DNA of 64,000 nt, taken from Acidobacteriota bacterium. Its GTDB lineage: Bacteria > Acidobacteriota > Terriglobia > Terriglobales > Acidobacteriaceae. The translations under genes and the position numbers were made by a program. Below the pieces are notes generated by a model. The model saw only the letters and a program-made list of their open reading frames with translations, made no database searches and had not been told where the DNA came from. Positions 63,122 to 64,000 of the stretch are shown here, one piece after another (the first letter of the stretch is position 1; every line of letters begins with the position of its first letter). The stretch is taken from NCBI GenBank assembly GCA_021803035.1, contig JAJZME010000040.1:62001-126000 (forward strand), written 5' to 3'.

Positions 63122-64000
63122 CTAATGCCTCTCGTAAGGCGTCTTGGCCGAGACAAACGGGTCCGGCGGCAGCGTCCAGATCGACGGCGGATCGGGATGC
63201 GACGGATCGAAGTTTCCCACGCTCTTGCGGATGTCCTTGGCAATCGGCAGATGGTCCTCGCGAATGCCATCCACAACGCACTTCGCCAGCTCGAACGCGC
63301 CGTAATCGGTGGAGTGGGAGTTGTCGGCTAGCGGTTTCGGCTGATCGGGAAATGTATTGGCCGGATAATGCACGAATGCCTTTAACGTGCCCTTCGGCCC
63401 CATCGCATCGAACAGCTTGAAGCTCATCGCATTCAAGTCAATCAGCGGCACATGCTCCTGCTTTGCTACCTGCCGCATGGCGTTCGGATAATCGGCCAGC
63501 GTATTCACGATCTTGCCCCTGGAATTGAAGACGCGCCGTTCAATTGCGGTAAACACCACCGGGTGCGCGCCCTTGCTGCGCGCCAGTTCAATGTAGTGGC
63601 GGACATAAGCCTTGTATTGCGGAATCGACACAAAGCCGGGCCCTGCTTTCTGATCATTGTGCGCGAACCCGAAAAACAGGTAATCGCCCGGTTGGATGGT
63701 GCTCATGATCTTCGCCAGCCGGTTCTCGCCGATGAAGCTCCGAATGGTCTCGCCGGATTCGGCTTCGTTGGCCACCGAAACCTTGTCATTGAAGAACGCC
63801 GGCAGCATCTGCCCCCACGCCGCCCACGGCGCTTTCTCCTGGTCCACCACAGTCGAATCGCCTGCAATGTAAATGGTCGGCACATGCACGGGCTCAACGG
63901 TAATCGAGCGCACGCTCGGATGCGTCCCCGTGAATTCCAGCGTCAGCTTGTGATCCCAGTCCAGATCGCCGATCTCGCGCGGCTTCAGATGGACGCGCTC
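63122..64000 (-). CDS. Rhamnogalacturonan acetylesterase-like SGNH esterase (partial, 3' part)
   Basis: Carbohydrate esterase of the SGNH fold, CE12-like, removing acetyl groups from pectin. About 292 residues are visible and the frame continues past the right edge, with sequence reading ERVHLKPREIGDLDWDHKLT before the esterase domain, so an N-terminal carbohydrate-binding-like region precedes it. Esterase marks are YIAGDSTVVDQEKAPW (block I Ser), YLFFGFAHNDQK (Asn block) and NSHSTDYGAFELAK (His block). Starting at 63913 would cut into the domain, so that start is rejected. It suggests plant cell-wall degradation. Confidence 0.88.
   Translation of the reverse strand, partial: ERVHLKPREIGDLDWDHKLTLEFTGTHPSVRSITVEPVHVPTIYIAGDSTVVDQEKAPWAAWGQMLPAFFNDKVSVANEAESGETIRSFIGENRLAKIMSTIQPGDYLFFGFAHNDQKAGPGFVSIPQYKAYVRHYIELARSKGAHPVVFTAIERRVFNSRGKIVNTLADYPNAMRQVAKQEHVPLIDLNAMSFKLFDAMGPKGTLKAFVHYPANTFPDQPKPLADNSHSTDYGAFELAKCVVDGIREDHLPIAKDIRKSVGNFDPSHPDPPSIWTLPPDPFVSAKTPYERH

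Overview
The window looks like a chromosomal segment of an Acidobacteriota genome, most likely family Acidobacteriaceae (subdivision 1). The basis is high GC, a Gram-negative envelope (LpxD, PagL-like protein, TonB-dependent receptor), the Oar/carboxypeptidase-regulatory type of TonB receptor that is expanded in this phylum, the fused response regulator/thioredoxin-reductase-like protein, and many secreted proteins of unknown function. I see no rRNA, tRNA, CRISPR array, prophage or plasmid origin.

Layout. 1-1820: 5' part of a TonB-dependent receptor (minus strand, runs off the left edge). 2677-4277: nucleoside salvage pair (purine nucleoside phosphorylase, uridine kinase). 4290-4775: nuoI alone on the minus strand. 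4886-8009: a secreted unknown and a secreted GH3 glycosidase. 7996-12271: a redox-flavoured signalling block (cNMP-binding histidine kinase, REC-glutaredoxin-like-thioredoxin-reductase-like fusion, degenerate LuxR regulator). 12284-16865: proline/glutamate catabolism (PruA), a UGM-like flavoprotein and a membrane-anchored unknown. 16986-25070: a probable beta-1,2-glucan locus: secreted Glycoamylase-family (GH144-like) protein, an NdvA-like ABC exporter interrupted by an in-frame TAA, and a 1504-residue GT84/GH189-like synthase that ends where the GH94 domain would begin. 25185-39776: the complex I operon in the order A, C, D, two unknown small genes, E, F, G, H, J, K, L, M, N, behind a good sigma70-like promoter. 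nuoB is not in the window and nuoI lies about 20 kb away. 39816-44669: lpxD, then minus-strand secreted unknown, ftcD, PagL-like protein and yebC.

45067-45933 is an internally deleted, stop-containing remnant of an IS1380-family element. It sits beside the dTDP-rhamnose genes rfbC-rfbA-rfbB (no rfbD). 48878-54902 holds glutamate synthase gltB-gltD. 55033-60198 holds minus-strand genes: secreted unknowns, a TIGR02206-type membrane protein, a FecR/DUF6600 protein with a Gly/His-rich tail, and ruvC. 60399-64000 holds a zinc alcohol dehydrogenase divergent from an ABM monooxygenase plus iron alcohol dehydrogenase pair, and the 3' part of a rhamnogalacturonan acetylesterase-like SGNH esterase that runs off the right edge.

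As a whole the genes suggest an aerobic soil heterotroph that degrades plant polysaccharides and makes an elaborate envelope. The most interesting parts are the GH94-less glucan synthase locus with its broken exporter, the cysteine-less REC/TrxR-like fusion with its kinase, and the rearranged complex I operon. All assignments come from reading the sequence and from memory of the families; no database search was run.
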